DNA of 64,000 bases, from NCBI RefSeq assembly GCF_047303175.1, contig NZ_CP138945.1; one strand, written 5' to 3'. The notes beneath the pieces were generated by a model that made no database searches, had not been told where the DNA came from, and worked only from the letters and a program-made list of their open reading frames with translations. This document shows, piece by piece, positions 17,855 to 26,518 of this stretch (position 1 is the stretch's first letter; every line of letters starts with the position of its first letter). This DNA is from Prochlorococcus_E sp000760215. Lineage in GTDB: Bacteria > Cyanobacteriota > Cyanobacteriia > PCC-6307 > Cyanobiaceae. Made by a program: the position numbers and the translations under genes.

Positions 17855-18103
17855 ATGCATTTAGAGAGCCGCAACATAAGAAGAAGTCTGCGAGACTGGC
17901 AACAAGTAAGAAGTTGGGCGAGATTAATAAGAGAGGCCGAGATCCTTTGGCATGTTGACCATAAGGAATTGAAAAGACTTGGAGCTCTGGAATTATCCCA
18001 ATTGATTAAAGAAATACCTCCTTCATATCGTCGAAGAATAAATCTTTGGCTGATAAAATTTTCAGTTGCTACAAGGTTTGAATGTGGTAAATCAGAAGAT
18101 TAA
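17855..18103 (+). CDS. Hypothetical small basic protein
   Basis: 82 aa, rich in Arg and Trp (RRSLRDWQQVRSWARLI), with predicted helices and no membrane segment. I do not recognise it. It sits between the exonuclease and hisS on the same strand, with 135 and 88 bases of flanking sequence. Confidence 0.6.
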   Translation: MHLESRNIRRSLRDWQQVRSWARLIREAEILWHVDHKELKRLGALELSQLIKEIPPSYRRRINLWLIKFSVATRFECGKSED

Positions 18104-18191
18104 CTTAATTTATGCTTCTAGAGTGCTAATAGCTTTCTATAGCTCTACAGTTAACTTAATAAGATAGAACAAATTCTAGCTACAGTTTTTA

Positions 18192-19457
18192 TTGACTAAT
18201 TTTCAATCGCTTCGGGGAATGATTGATCTTTTGCCTTCGCAAACTTCGCGATGGCAAAAGATTGAAGAATTAGCCAGAGATCATTTTCGAAGAGCAGGTC
18301 TTAATGAAATTAGGACACCTATACTTGAACAGACTGAATTATTTGCTAGAGGAATTGGCGAAGGCACCGATGTGGTTGGTAAGGAGATGTATTCATTCTT
18401 TGATAGAGGCAATAGGTCCTGCACTCTTAGGCCAGAAGGAACAGCTTCAGTAGTTCGTTCTGTAATTCAAAATGGCTTGGCATCCCAAGGCTTTCAGAGG
18501 CTTTGGTATGGAGGGCCGATGTTTAGATACGAACGGCCTCAAGCTGGTAGGCAAAGGCAATTCCATCAGTTGGGAGTCGAATTCTTTGGCTTATCTTCTG
18601 AAAGAAGTGATGCTGAAATTATAAGTATTGGATGGGACTTTCTTAATGAGCTTGGCCTAAATGGATTGACACTTGAACTTAATAGTTTAGGCACTATGGA
18701 AGATAGAAAAGAATACCGAATTCACTTGATTGAGTGGCTAGAAAATATCTCAGACTCGCTTGATGAGGAATCATTAAATCAGCTTAAGAAAAACCCTTTA
18801 CGGATTCTTGATAGTAAAAGGCCCGATATACAAAGGAAACTTAAAGGTGCCCCTTTGTTGGGCGATTATTTATCAGAAGAAAGTAAAGAAAGGTTTTTGA
18901 AAGTACAAGAAAATCTAAAGATATTAAAAATCCCTTTTGTTGTTAACCAAAGATTGGTAAGAGGTTTGGATTATTATTGTCATACAGCTTTTGAAATTAC
19001 AAGTAATCAATTAGGAGCACAAGCTACTGTTTGTGGAGGCGGTAGATATGATGGACTTGTTGAACAACTTGGAGGTCCACCCACTCCTTCTATTGGCTGG
19101 GCTATAGGAATTGAGCGGTTGTTGATTCTTTTAGGTGAGGACTTTGATCAAAATCTTTCACCTGATGTTTATCTGGTTAACCGAGGAGAAAAAGCCGAGA
19201 TAGAAGCACTTTGTTTAGCCAGGTATCTAAGATTAGAAAGATTTGTTGTTGAACTGGATAACTCTGGCTCTACGTTTTCCAAGCAATTTAAAAGAGCAAG
19301 TCGCTCTTGTGCATCTTGGGCAATTGTGATTGGCGATGAAGAGTCTATTAATGGAGAAGTACGCATGAAAAGACTTAACTTGAAGAATGAGGATAGAAGT
19401 GAGATTTTAGTTAAAAGTTCGGAATTAAGTAGGATAATAGAGCTTATTAAATCATGA
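18192..19457 (+). CDS. hisS: Histidyl-tRNA synthetase
   Basis: Class II aminoacyl-tRNA synthetase charging tRNA-His. 421 aa from a TTG (MTNFQSLRGMIDLLP), the expected N-terminus. Motif 1 is in EIRTPILEQTELFARGIGE, motif 2 in MFRYERPQAGRQRQFHQ, the histidine-specific motif is LVRGLDYYCHTAFEI, and motif 3 is SIGWAIGIERLL. The C-terminal anticodon-binding domain includes SGSTFSKQFKRASR. Confidence 0.96.
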   Translation: MTNFQSLRGMIDLLPSQTSRWQKIEELARDHFRRAGLNEIRTPILEQTELFARGIGEGTDVVGKEMYSFFDRGNRSCTLRPEGTASVVRSVIQNGLASQGFQRLWYGGPMFRYERPQAGRQRQFHQLGVEFFGLSSERSDAEIISIGWDFLNELGLNGLTLELNSLGTMEDRKEYRIHLIEWLENISDSLDEESLNQLKKNPLRILDSKRPDIQRKLKGAPLLGDYLSEESKERFLKVQENLKILKIPFVVNQRLVRGLDYYCHTAFEITSNQLGAQATVCGGGRYDGLVEQLGGPPTPSIGWAIGIERLLILLGEDFDQNLSPDVYLVNRGEKAEIEALCLARYLRLERFVVELDNSGSTFSKQFKRASRSCASWAIVIGDEESINGEVRMKRLNLKNEDRSEILVKSSELSRIIELIKS

Positions 19458-19488
19458 CTTTACGACATAAGAGAGCATTTAATTAATC

Positions 19489-19734
19489 ATGAATTTATAT
19501 AAAATATCAGGACTATTATTTATAAGCATATTTTTATATTATTATTTATTTATAAGAAATAGAAGAAGTTTCTCGAAAAACAAACTAACTATCTATCAAT
19601 GGATGAAAATGGGCCAAATAAATAGGAGAGAATTTGATCGGAAATACAAAATATATGTAATGGAGAGAAAGAAGATGTTAATTTCAAAAATAAGACGAGA
19701 GTATCTTAACCATATTCAATCTAAGACTAAATAA
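19489..19734 (+). CDS. Hypothetical protein with N-terminal membrane helix
   Basis: 81 aa with one helix (ISGLLFISIFLYYYLFI, residues 6-22) and a strongly basic cytoplasmic tail rich in Lys/Arg. Not recognised. The next gene starts three bases after its stop, so the two are likely co-transcribed. Confidence 0.6.
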   Translation: MNLYKISGLLFISIFLYYYLFIRNRRSFSKNKLTIYQWMKMGQINRREFDRKYKIYVMERKKMLISKIRREYLNHIQSKTK

Positions 19735-19737
19735 GAA

Positions 19738-20097
19738 ATGTCTAAAGCAGAATGGCCCCCTGTAAAAGCATGGACAAGCGTTAAACTTATTAAATCTAAT
19801 AGATACTTCGTGGCAATCAACTATGGAATTGATAATGAAATCTATTGGGTCAATTTGGTTTCTGTTCTTGATGGCAATATATGCTTCAGAGTAAACTTTG
19901 ATCAATTAAATAATAGTTCTATTTGGATTGAAGGTTGGGTGGAATTAGCTGACGTCGAAGTTGATCATGATGATTTTCTGAATTTAGATTCAGATCTGGA
20001 TGGTTTTACTGATATTGCTTGTTTGCACCCTTCAAAAGACTCAGGTCTTTCAATTGGATCAAGCCTCAATGATGTAAGGCGATGGTTCCCTCTTTAA
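19738..20097 (+). CDS. Conserved-looking hypothetical, beta-rich
   Basis: 119 aa, soluble. Alternating strands (TSVKLIKSNRYFVAINYG, IYWVNLVSVLDGNICFRV) and an acidic loop (DVEVDHDDFLNLDSDLDG) suggest a small beta fold. The DLDSDLDG-type Asp run could bind a divalent metal, but that is only a composition argument. Three bases after the preceding membrane protein. Confidence 0.65.
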   Translation: MSKAEWPPVKAWTSVKLIKSNRYFVAINYGIDNEIYWVNLVSVLDGNICFRVNFDQLNNSSIWIEGWVELADVEVDHDDFLNLDSDLDGFTDIACLHPSKDSGLSIGSSLNDVRRWFPL

Positions 20098-20190
20098 GCC
20101 CCCTCTTGTTGTATTTGTACCTATTTCCAAATTTTACACTTACTTTTACAAGCTATGTGCGCTACTAAAGGGATAATCATATTGTTTTCA

Positions 20191-20430
20191 ATGCCTTCTA
20201 ACCAATGGCTATACGAAGAAGATGCTAGTAAGCATTTGGGTGTAACCCAGGAAACTTTACGTCACTGGAGAGAAGTAGGTTATTTAAAACCTGGGACACA
20301 TTGGAGAAGTGCACCTAATTCAAATTTTTTACCTTGGAAGCCTAAAGTGATCTATCACCTTAATTGGTGTAAGGAGATCATTCAGTATTGGCGAGATAAA
20401 GATGCACCCCTGTCTGATTTGGCAGCCTAA
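20191..20430 (+). CDS. MerR/excisionase-like winged-helix protein
   Basis: 79 aa from the ATG at 20191 (MPSNQWLYEEDASKHLGVTQ); an ATG at 20155 would add 12 hydrophobic residues that do not fit. The segment WLYEEDASKHLGVTQETLRHWREVGYLKPG is a helix-turn-helix of the excisionase/MerR type. The C-terminal half is Trp-rich. No integrase is nearby, so it is more likely a small DNA-binding regulator than a phage excisionase. Confidence 0.65.
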   Translation: MPSNQWLYEEDASKHLGVTQETLRHWREVGYLKPGTHWRSAPNSNFLPWKPKVIYHLNWCKEIIQYWRDKDAPLSDLAA

Positions 20431-20647
20431 AATAAGGGAATATATTTAAAGATTTAATTTATTGATTATTTAGATAATTTATACAAAAAATTGGTATTTT
20501 CTTTATAACCACGTATAAATTTAAATAATTTTATTTTGATATTTATTTAATATAATGAGTAACTATAAAACTTTTTAATTGTTGCATTTCACTTGATACT
20601 CAGAGTATTTAAATTAATTATAAATAATTTGAAATTGGTTTAATAAT

Positions 20648-20803
20648 TTAGGCTGGAAAATTTTCAGGTAAATTTGGTATAAATCTTTTGAAATAGGTTA
20701 TTAAAAACCATAAGATCAAAATATTGCCTAACATGGCAAGTCCAAACCTAACTCTCATATCTTTAACTAAAGGGAGAAGCACCTCCCACAATTTTAAAAA
20801 CAT
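20648..20803 (-). CDS. 51-aa single-helix membrane protein
   Basis: An ATG at 20803 opens a 51-codon frame beginning MFLKLWEVLLPLVKDMRVRF, continuing GLAMLGNILILWFLITYF and ending in a basic/proline tail to a TAA at 20648. The order amphipathic helix, membrane helix, basic tail looks designed rather than random, in a gap that is otherwise very AT-rich. No clear Shine-Dalgarno. It lies on the strand opposite the downstream pcb gene. Confidence 0.5.
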   Translation of the reverse strand: MFLKLWEVLLPLVKDMRVRFGLAMLGNILILWFLITYFKRFIPNLPENFPA

Positions 20804-21095
20804 TTTTCATTTGGGATAGTCATTTTATATATTAGACCATTTAAAAATTTGAGATAATTTGATTTTATTTGCTGACCAAGTCTTGTGAGAAATTTGATGA
20901 AGTAATGTTTTCATCACTGCTAGAAAGCTAATGGATAAAGGATTCCTAGCGCTTTATAGAGATTTTCAGTCGATCTGAGCAAATTGTGGGGGCATGAAAA
21001 GACTTACACAATGTAAAAGGTATTTGAATTACCCACTTTACGTTCTCATTTTTCGTTAGTGTCACTGCGCATTCCCGTCTTATTGCACTCTAATA
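20804..21095 (+). other. Leader and upstream region of pcb
   Basis: 292 bases without a recognisable gene. It holds one clear hairpin, TGATGAA (20895-20901) with TTCATCA (20910-20916), and no obvious Shine-Dalgarno before the pcb ATG. The stretch just upstream (20431-20647) is extremely AT-rich and shows no gene. The promoter and 5' UTR of pcb presumably lie here. Confidence 0.4.
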
Positions 21096-22151
21096 ATGCA
21101 GACCTATGGTAATCCAGACGTCACCTACGGGTGGTGGGCTGGAAATTCTGGGGTCACCAACCGCTCAGGGAAATTCATTGCAGCTCATGCCGCTCATACC
21201 GGTCTGATTGCTTTCTGGGCTGGTGCCTTCACTCTTTTTGAATTAGCTCGTTTTGACCCTTCCTTGCCTATGGGTCATCAACCTTTAATAGCTCTCCCTC
21301 ATTTAGCTACTCTTGGTATTGGCTTTGATGAGACTGGAACATTTGTAGGTGGAACAGCTGTTACATCAATAGCAATTGTTCATTTGATCCTTTCCATGGT
21401 TTATGGAGCTGGTGGACTATTGCACTCTCTCTTCTTTCCTGGAGATATGCAGGATTCCGAAGTAGCTCAGGCCCGTAAATTCAAGCTTGAGTGGGACAAC
21501 CCAGATAATCAGACTTTCATTTTGGGACATCACCTTATCTTTTTAGGTGTTGCCAACATCCAGTTTGTTGAATGGGCAAGAATTCATGGAATATGGGATG
21601 CAGCAGCAGGCTCTATTCGTCAGGTTGAATACAATCTGAACCTTTCTCATATTTGGAATCACCAATTTGATTTCCTTTCAATAAACAATTTGGAAGATGT
21701 TATGGGAGGGCATGCCTTCTTGGCATTCTTTATGATTACTGGTGGTGCTTTTCACATAGCCACAAAACAAGTTGGTAAATATACCAAATTTAAAGGTTCC
21801 GGATTGCTTTCAGCAGAAGCTGTACTCTCATGGTCTCTTGCTGGTATTGGCTGGATGGCTATAGTTGCAGCTTTCTGGTGTGCAACAAATACAACAGTTT
21901 ACCCAGTTGACTTCTTTGGGGAAGTCTTAGATCTTAAGTTTGGTATTTCCCCTTATTGGGTAGATACTGTAGACCTAGCAGATGGTGCTCACACATCCAG
22001 AGCATGGCTCACAAATGTCCATTACTATCTTGGATTCTTCTACATTCAAGGACACCTATGGCATGCACTTCGTGCAATGGGCTTTGACTTCAAACGTGTA
22101 GCAGGTGCTGTTAGCAATGTAGGCACTGCAGCTGTTACTTTGAATGATTGA
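21096..22151 (+). CDS. pcb: Pcb chlorophyll-binding antenna protein, IsiA-like variant
   Basis: 351-aa six-helix light-harvesting protein of the CP43/IsiA/Pcb family, binding (divinyl) chlorophyll a and b in thylakoids. The start MQTYGNPDVTYGWWAGN, the chlorophyll-ligand histidines in AAHAAHTGL, ILGHHLIF, GGHAFLAF and HVHYYLG-type contexts, and the lack of CP43's large lumenal loop fit the ~350-aa Pcb class. The first loop WAGAFTLFELARFDP and LPHLATLG is closer to IsiA than to the abundant PSII-type PcbA, suggesting a photosystem I or iron-stress antenna. It is monocistronic, closed by a strong terminator. Confidence 0.95.
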   Translation: MQTYGNPDVTYGWWAGNSGVTNRSGKFIAAHAAHTGLIAFWAGAFTLFELARFDPSLPMGHQPLIALPHLATLGIGFDETGTFVGGTAVTSIAIVHLILSMVYGAGGLLHSLFFPGDMQDSEVAQARKFKLEWDNPDNQTFILGHHLIFLGVANIQFVEWARIHGIWDAAAGSIRQVEYNLNLSHIWNHQFDFLSINNLEDVMGGHAFLAFFMITGGAFHIATKQVGKYTKFKGSGLLSAEAVLSWSLAGIGWMAIVAAFWCATNTTVYPVDFFGEVLDLKFGISPYWVDTVDLADGAHTSRAWLTNVHYYLGFFYIQGHLWHALRAMGFDFKRVAGAVSNVGTAAVTLND

Positions 22152-22202
22152 TATTTTTCCTGATTTCATTGGTGTATTTATCAATTGAATTGGTTTAAAT
22201 AT

Positions 22203-22238
22203 AAAAAAGGCTCTCCTTTATTGGTGAGCCTTTTTTAT
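22203..22238 (+). terminator. Rho-independent terminator of pcb
   Basis: AAAAAAGGCTC ... GAGCCTTTTTT forms a stem (core GGCTC/GAGCC, extended by A/T pairs) around a short loop, followed by the T-run. It is 50 bases after the pcb stop and is the clearest intrinsic terminator in the window. Confidence 0.85.
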
Positions 22239-22315
22239 TATTTGATTAACTATTAAAGTTCTTGTGATTTTGAAAGTGATCTTTTTTAAGACAATTATTA
22301 GACCAAGTTAATATC

Positions 22316-23701
22316 ATGGGGTTTAATCTTCTATTAGAAAATCAGTTTTTTTCTGACTCTCTTATTTCTTTTACGATAGCGTTTGGCTCTCTTTTTATAT
22401 TTACAGTACTTTTGATAGTAGGTAGAAGATTTGATTCAGCATTGAAACTAGAGAGAATAGGAATTCCTATCTCCATATTATTTGGAACATTTGCACTTTT
22501 AATAGGACCTCATGGACCTACTCCTTTATTGCCAGAAAGAATTACAGATGTTTGGGTGAAGCTCCCTACGCCTTTGCTTGCATTGGTCTTCGCAACCTTA
22601 ATGTTAGGAAGACCCCTCCCTAGAGGGAAGGGATTGTGGAATCCAGTTGCTTCACAAGCTTTATTAGGACTTTTATTAGGTTTCGGACAATATTTAATAG
22701 GAGGAATGGCCTTATTGTTTTTCCTTATACCTTATTTAGACGTTGATCCTTTAATGGGCTGTTTAATTGAGGTTGGATTTGAAGGAGGTCATGGCGCCGC
22801 TTTTGTAATGGGTGAGACCTTTGAGAAATTTGGATTTCACCAAGGCCTTGATTTGGGCTTAGCGATGGCAACTGTTGGACTTTTGGCTTCGACTTTATTA
22901 GGGAGTGGATTGATTGTTATAGGTAGATCTTTGGGTTGGACAACATTTAATGAACTTAATTCTGAAAGTGACCTTTCATTAGAAGTAAAAGAGACATTTG
23001 GGCAACAAATAAGGCAGTTAATAATTAACCTTGGCTTTGCTGGATTGGCTATTCTTTTTGGATTGAGCATGCTTCTTCTCCTGAAATTCTTTAGCGGGTC
23101 TATAGGAGGGATTTTTGCAGAAGTATTCTCTGTATTCCCTGTTTTCCCTTTGGCTTTATTGGGATCACTCTTAATAAGATTTATTTTAGAGAAGCTTGAT
23201 AAAGCCAAATTTGTATCTGAAATATTGCAAAGAGAAATTGGGGTCCTTTCTACTGACCTTCTTATTACAACAGCAATGGCAGGCCTTGACTTGCCTCTGT
23301 TGTTAAAGGATTGGATCCCTTTATTAGTCTTGGCTTTAAGTGGATTGCTTTGGAATATTTTCGGTATGTTTGTATTTTCAAAAGTCTTATTTAATCAGAA
23401 ATGGTTTGAGAGATCAATAATTGAATTTGGAAATGCAACAGGCGTTGCAGCAAGCGGTATTTTACTTCTTCGTCTTGCTGACCCTAGAGATAAGACTAAT
23501 ACGCTTCCAATATTCTCTATCAAACAGCTATTTCTTCAGCCTTTACTGTCAGGAGGATTGATAACGGTTTTAGCACCTTTGGCAATCATCAAATTTGGCT
23601 TAATAGGATGGACAGAAGTTTGTGGGATCCTTACGATATCACTGATTGTCTTGGCATTATCACTACAAAATGGAATAGATAAAAGAGAATTTAAAAACTA
23701 A
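22316..23701 (+). CDS. gltS: GltS-type sodium/glutamate symporter family protein
   Basis: 461-aa membrane protein with about 11 helices arranged as two inverted halves. The first half holds VGFEGGHGAAFVMG (glycine-rich hairpin near 155-168) and the second IEFGNATGVAASGILLLRLADP, the paired signatures of the ESS/GltS family. Such carriers take up glutamate with sodium, although the substrate is not proven here. A terminator separates it from pcb, so it has its own promoter in the 77-base gap. Confidence 0.88.
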   Translation: MGFNLLLENQFFSDSLISFTIAFGSLFIFTVLLIVGRRFDSALKLERIGIPISILFGTFALLIGPHGPTPLLPERITDVWVKLPTPLLALVFATLMLGRPLPRGKGLWNPVASQALLGLLLGFGQYLIGGMALLFFLIPYLDVDPLMGCLIEVGFEGGHGAAFVMGETFEKFGFHQGLDLGLAMATVGLLASTLLGSGLIVIGRSLGWTTFNELNSESDLSLEVKETFGQQIRQLIINLGFAGLAILFGLSMLLLLKFFSGSIGGIFAEVFSVFPVFPLALLGSLLIRFILEKLDKAKFVSEILQREIGVLSTDLLITTAMAGLDLPLLLKDWIPLLVLALSGLLWNIFGMFVFSKVLFNQKWFERSIIEFGNATGVAASGILLLRLADPRDKTNTLPIFSIKQLFLQPLLSGGLITVLAPLAIIKFGLIGWTEVCGILTISLIVLALSLQNGIDKREFKN

Positions 23702-23756
23702 AGTCTAATAGGATTAAATTTATAGTAAGTTTTTAGTATTAATCCAATGGAGAATA

Positions 23757-24014
23757 ATGAGAGGTGAAAATTATAAGGAGGTTCCTCATCAGGAATCTAG
23801 AGAAAAATGGTTTAAAAGCCACCTTTTATCAAGGGAGATTGAACTTAAAGAGCTTTATGAAATGCCTCAAGAAGATTTAGATCTAATAATGGCTGAAACC
23901 GCAGAGTTGAGAAGTGATTTAGGTAATAGGGAAAGGAACATCGGTAAATTTTGTACAGCAGGATATTTCCTAGAACTGGCTAGAATTATAGATAAGAGAA
24001 GACTTGAAAGTTAG
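23757..24014 (+). CDS. Hypothetical small acidic helical protein
   Basis: 85 aa, charged and helix-rich (SREIELKELYEMPQEDLDLI, AETAELRSDLGNRERNIGKF). No recognised domain or membrane segment. A Shine-Dalgarno-like GGAG lies upstream of the ATG. It converges on the GST-like gene with nine bases between stops. Confidence 0.6.
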   Translation: MRGENYKEVPHQESREKWFKSHLLSREIELKELYEMPQEDLDLIMAETAELRSDLGNRERNIGKFCTAGYFLELARIIDKRRLES

Positions 24015-24023
24015 CTCCATAAT

Positions 24024-24725
24024 TTAATTGTTGATAGGATTTTGTCTGGTTAGAACATCTGGGAAGAAGATTGGCTGATCATGCTTCGTCCAGAAAATAT
24101 TTTTTTTCATTAAAATTGAGAATAGATCATGATTTAAATAATAATTCAACCAATCTTTTAGAAATGATAAATCGTTATTACAGTCAAAACTTCTTGGGTC
24201 TATTGATCGGTATTGCCTAACAAAAGGCCATATGGCCCAATCCGCAACACTTTCTTTATTCCCTATTAGCCAAGGCCTCTTGGATCTGTTGGGAAAACAA
24301 CTTAGCTTATCATTCCACTTCTTAAGAATAATGTTTAGCTTAAGATGATGTTCATTTACATTTATATTGTTGTATCTACTAGGATATTTATATCTATCTA
24401 AATGATATTTAAAAGAATTATCATTCTCATTAATTATCTTCTCAATAGAGCTATCTTTAAGATTAAAATTGAAATCTGGGTTTAGCATTTGATTGCAATT
24501 TTTAATTGCCCATTGAATAATATTTAAACTTTCATCAATCACCTTACCTTCTTTTGTTATTAGCACTGGCACAGTGGATTTTTTTGAGACCATAGTTAGT
24601 TCCTGAGGTTTATCTTTAAGACTTACTTCCCTTAGAATTACTTGCTTGCCACAATTTAATATTGCCCATCTTGCTCTAATTGCATATGGACATCTTCTGA
24701 ATGAATATAAAGTATCGATACTCAT
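24024..24725 (-). CDS. Glutathione S-transferase-like protein
   Basis: 233 aa. The N-terminus LYSFRRCPYAIRARWAI is the thioredoxin-fold active-site region of bacterial GSTs that carry a CPxA cysteine, followed by STVPVL (the cis-Pro loop) and DESLNIIQWAI. The C-terminal helical domain includes RPWLIGNKESVADWAIWPFVRQYR, the usual N-capping aspartate motif. The middle is Asn/Lys-rich, in line with the AT-rich genome. Confidence 0.85.
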   Translation of the reverse strand: MSIDTLYSFRRCPYAIRARWAILNCGKQVILREVSLKDKPQELTMVSKKSTVPVLITKEGKVIDESLNIIQWAIKNCNQMLNPDFNFNLKDSSIEKIINENDNSFKYHLDRYKYPSRYNNINVNEHHLKLNIILKKWNDKLSCFPNRSKRPWLIGNKESVADWAIWPFVRQYRSIDPRSFDCNNDLSFLKDWLNYYLNHDLFSILMKKNIFWTKHDQPIFFPDVLTRQNPINN

Positions 24726-24880
24726 TCTTCTTTAACAGTAAATGAATGCTTCTCTTTTAGGTTCTATTCTAATTAATATTCGTTTGACTTTGAGGAAGTT
24801 CCAATTATAGTTAAATAAATATATGGACTATTGACTGAACTTAGAAGCTTTCTTTAGGGCCTTTCTTATTTGCAATATTC

Positions 24881-25429
24881 ATGTCGGGACATGTTTTCTT
24901 AATCAGGAAAGGGAGCTTCTTTATGATTGGCAAGTGTGGAGATGTTACAAGACAAATGAAGAAATTACGACCAGATGAAGTTTTATCCACTCTTGAAATC
25001 GAAGAACCAGAGGCTTTTGAGGCTAGGCTTTTGAGAAGGTACCAAAATGTCAGGCTGCCAGAATCCGGATATTTTCAGTTATCCGAAAAACAGCTTAAGG
25101 ATTGCAAAAGACAGTTTGGAGTTAAAAGCAAAATACCAAAAAGGTTGAGTGAGGAATTTTCTATAGCTTTTACTTGCTCAGTTCTCTTTTTTATCCTTGC
25201 TGGAGCTTTATTTTTAAAGACAACTCTTTCTCCTAGCCTAGAGCTTGCTTTCGCGTTTGCGTTTTCTGCACTCCCAATGTGGCTTTTATTCTTCCTTGGT
25301 AACTTTGGGGGTTACTATGTCGGCGATCTGAAACTGTTTTCTTCTTGGCTAAATAGATTAAGAGCTCTAAGCTTGGCTTTGATTTTGTCAGCATTATCTT
25401 ATTTGTTATTTATCAAGACAATTATCTGA
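24881..25429 (+). CDS. GIY-YIG-like N-terminal domain fused to membrane helices
   Basis: 182 aa. Residues 1-75 follow the layout of the T5orf172/Mug113 branch of GIY-YIG domains: a first strand HVFLIRKGSFFMIGK in place of GxVYLI...YKIG, LRPDEVLSTLEI, then EAFEARLLRRYQNVRLPESGYFQLSE. The C-terminal part holds three hydrophobic segments (about 98-118, 123-145 and 160-180). A nuclease fold tethered to a membrane is unusual. The catalytic arginine and glutamate seem present (near LEARLLRRY), but activity is unproven. Confidence 0.7.
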   Translation: MSGHVFLIRKGSFFMIGKCGDVTRQMKKLRPDEVLSTLEIEEPEAFEARLLRRYQNVRLPESGYFQLSEKQLKDCKRQFGVKSKIPKRLSEEFSIAFTCSVLFFILAGALFLKTTLSPSLELAFAFAFSALPMWLLFFLGNFGGYYVGDLKLFSSWLNRLRALSLALILSALSYLLFIKTII

Positions 25430-25527
25430 TTCATACTATTAATAACAACTATTAACATAGGCTTGCATATATACTTAAGAATATGAGTATTGATATAACC
25501 ACTAATAAGAGAGAATTTTTAATCTAA

Positions 25528-25779
25528 ATGAATTACACTTCTTATCTTAGGTTGTTTGAACCTATACAAGATCAACTTTCCGGAGTCTATTCAACAGCAA
25601 CTCTCATAATTAGCATCCTTCTGATTTTATGGGTGTTAAACTTTGTAGTTGGCTTGATAATGAAAATATTCTCATTGGGCAAGACAATTGGAGGCTTTTA
25701 CCGTGGCTTCCTTCATAGATATGTTCGTATATTTATATATAGTTTTTTAAACCTTTTCCCAAAAAAGAAAGTGAGTTAA
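25528..25779 (+). CDS. Small membrane protein, conserved-looking
   Basis: 83 aa. One strong hydrophobic helix (TATLIISILLILWVLNFVVG) is flanked by an N-terminal polar stretch and a basic, aromatic tail (YRGFLHRYVRIFIYSF) that may form an amphipathic second helix. Not recognised. It is convergent with the SDR gene. Confidence 0.6.
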   Translation: MNYTSYLRLFEPIQDQLSGVYSTATLIISILLILWVLNFVVGLIMKIFSLGKTIGGFYRGFLHRYVRIFIYSFLNLFPKKKVS

Positions 25780-25798
25780 AAATCCTTATTTATAGATT

Positions 25799-26518
25799 TT
25801 AAATCTCAAGATTGCAGTTGACCGAAATCTCGAAAGGAATACAGGTATTGGGAAGTTCCAAAATTCGAGAAACAATTAAACCTATATCATCTGGTTGAGT
25901 CATTTGTTTCTTCTCTATGCTTTTTACATTTCTCGCCATTTTAGTATTCACCCATCCTGGACATATTGTAGTGACTCTAATCCCATCACCCCATCCTTCA
26001 TTCCTTATTGTTTGAGATAGCCCCATCAATGCAAACTTTGAGGCTGTATAACCAGCAAGCTTTCCTTTTGATCTTTTTCCACTCATTGATATAAGGATTA
26101 TTATTCTTGAATTATTGTTTTGTTTTAAATATTTCCATGATTCTCTTGTGAGGATCCATGGACCCATTAAGTTAACCCTCCATAGATCCTCAATTTCTTT
26201 CTCTCTATTGTCTTCATAATTTAATCCAACATTACTAAATATTCCTGCACAGTGGATTAAGGTATCTATTTTATTAAAGATAGTTTTTGTGTTATTTACA
26301 AATGAAATAGCACTTTTTTGGTCTTTGGCATCATACTTATTTACTATAATCTTTTTATCTTTGTTAAAATTAGGATCTAGAATTGAACCTTTGATATCTT
26401 CAGGATTCCTTATACCAATACTTATATTATGCCCATCTTCTAATGCTTTTTCGGCAATACTTCTTCCAATGCCTCTAGAAGCTCCAGTAATTATTATATT
26501 TCTTAAATTTTCAGACAC
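25799..26518 (-). CDS. Short-chain dehydrogenase/reductase
   Basis: 239-aa classical SDR. Cofactor motif TGASRGIGRSIAEKA at residues 11-25, CAGIF at about 90, catalytic Ser in ILISMSG and the YTASK Tyr/Lys pair. The C-terminus is short for the family. Its start overlaps the end of the lycopene cyclase by eight bases, so they form one transcript. A role in carotenoid or quinone metabolism is plausible from that context only. Confidence 0.88.
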   Translation of the reverse strand: MSENLRNIIITGASRGIGRSIAEKALEDGHNISIGIRNPEDIKGSILDPNFNKDKKIIVNKYDAKDQKSAISFVNNTKTIFNKIDTLIHCAGIFSNVGLNYEDNREKEIEDLWRVNLMGPWILTRESWKYLKQNNNSRIIILISMSGKRSKGKLAGYTASKFALMGLSQTIRNEGWGDGIRVTTICPGWVNTKMARNVKSIEKKQMTQPDDIGLIVSRILELPNTCIPFEISVNCNLEI

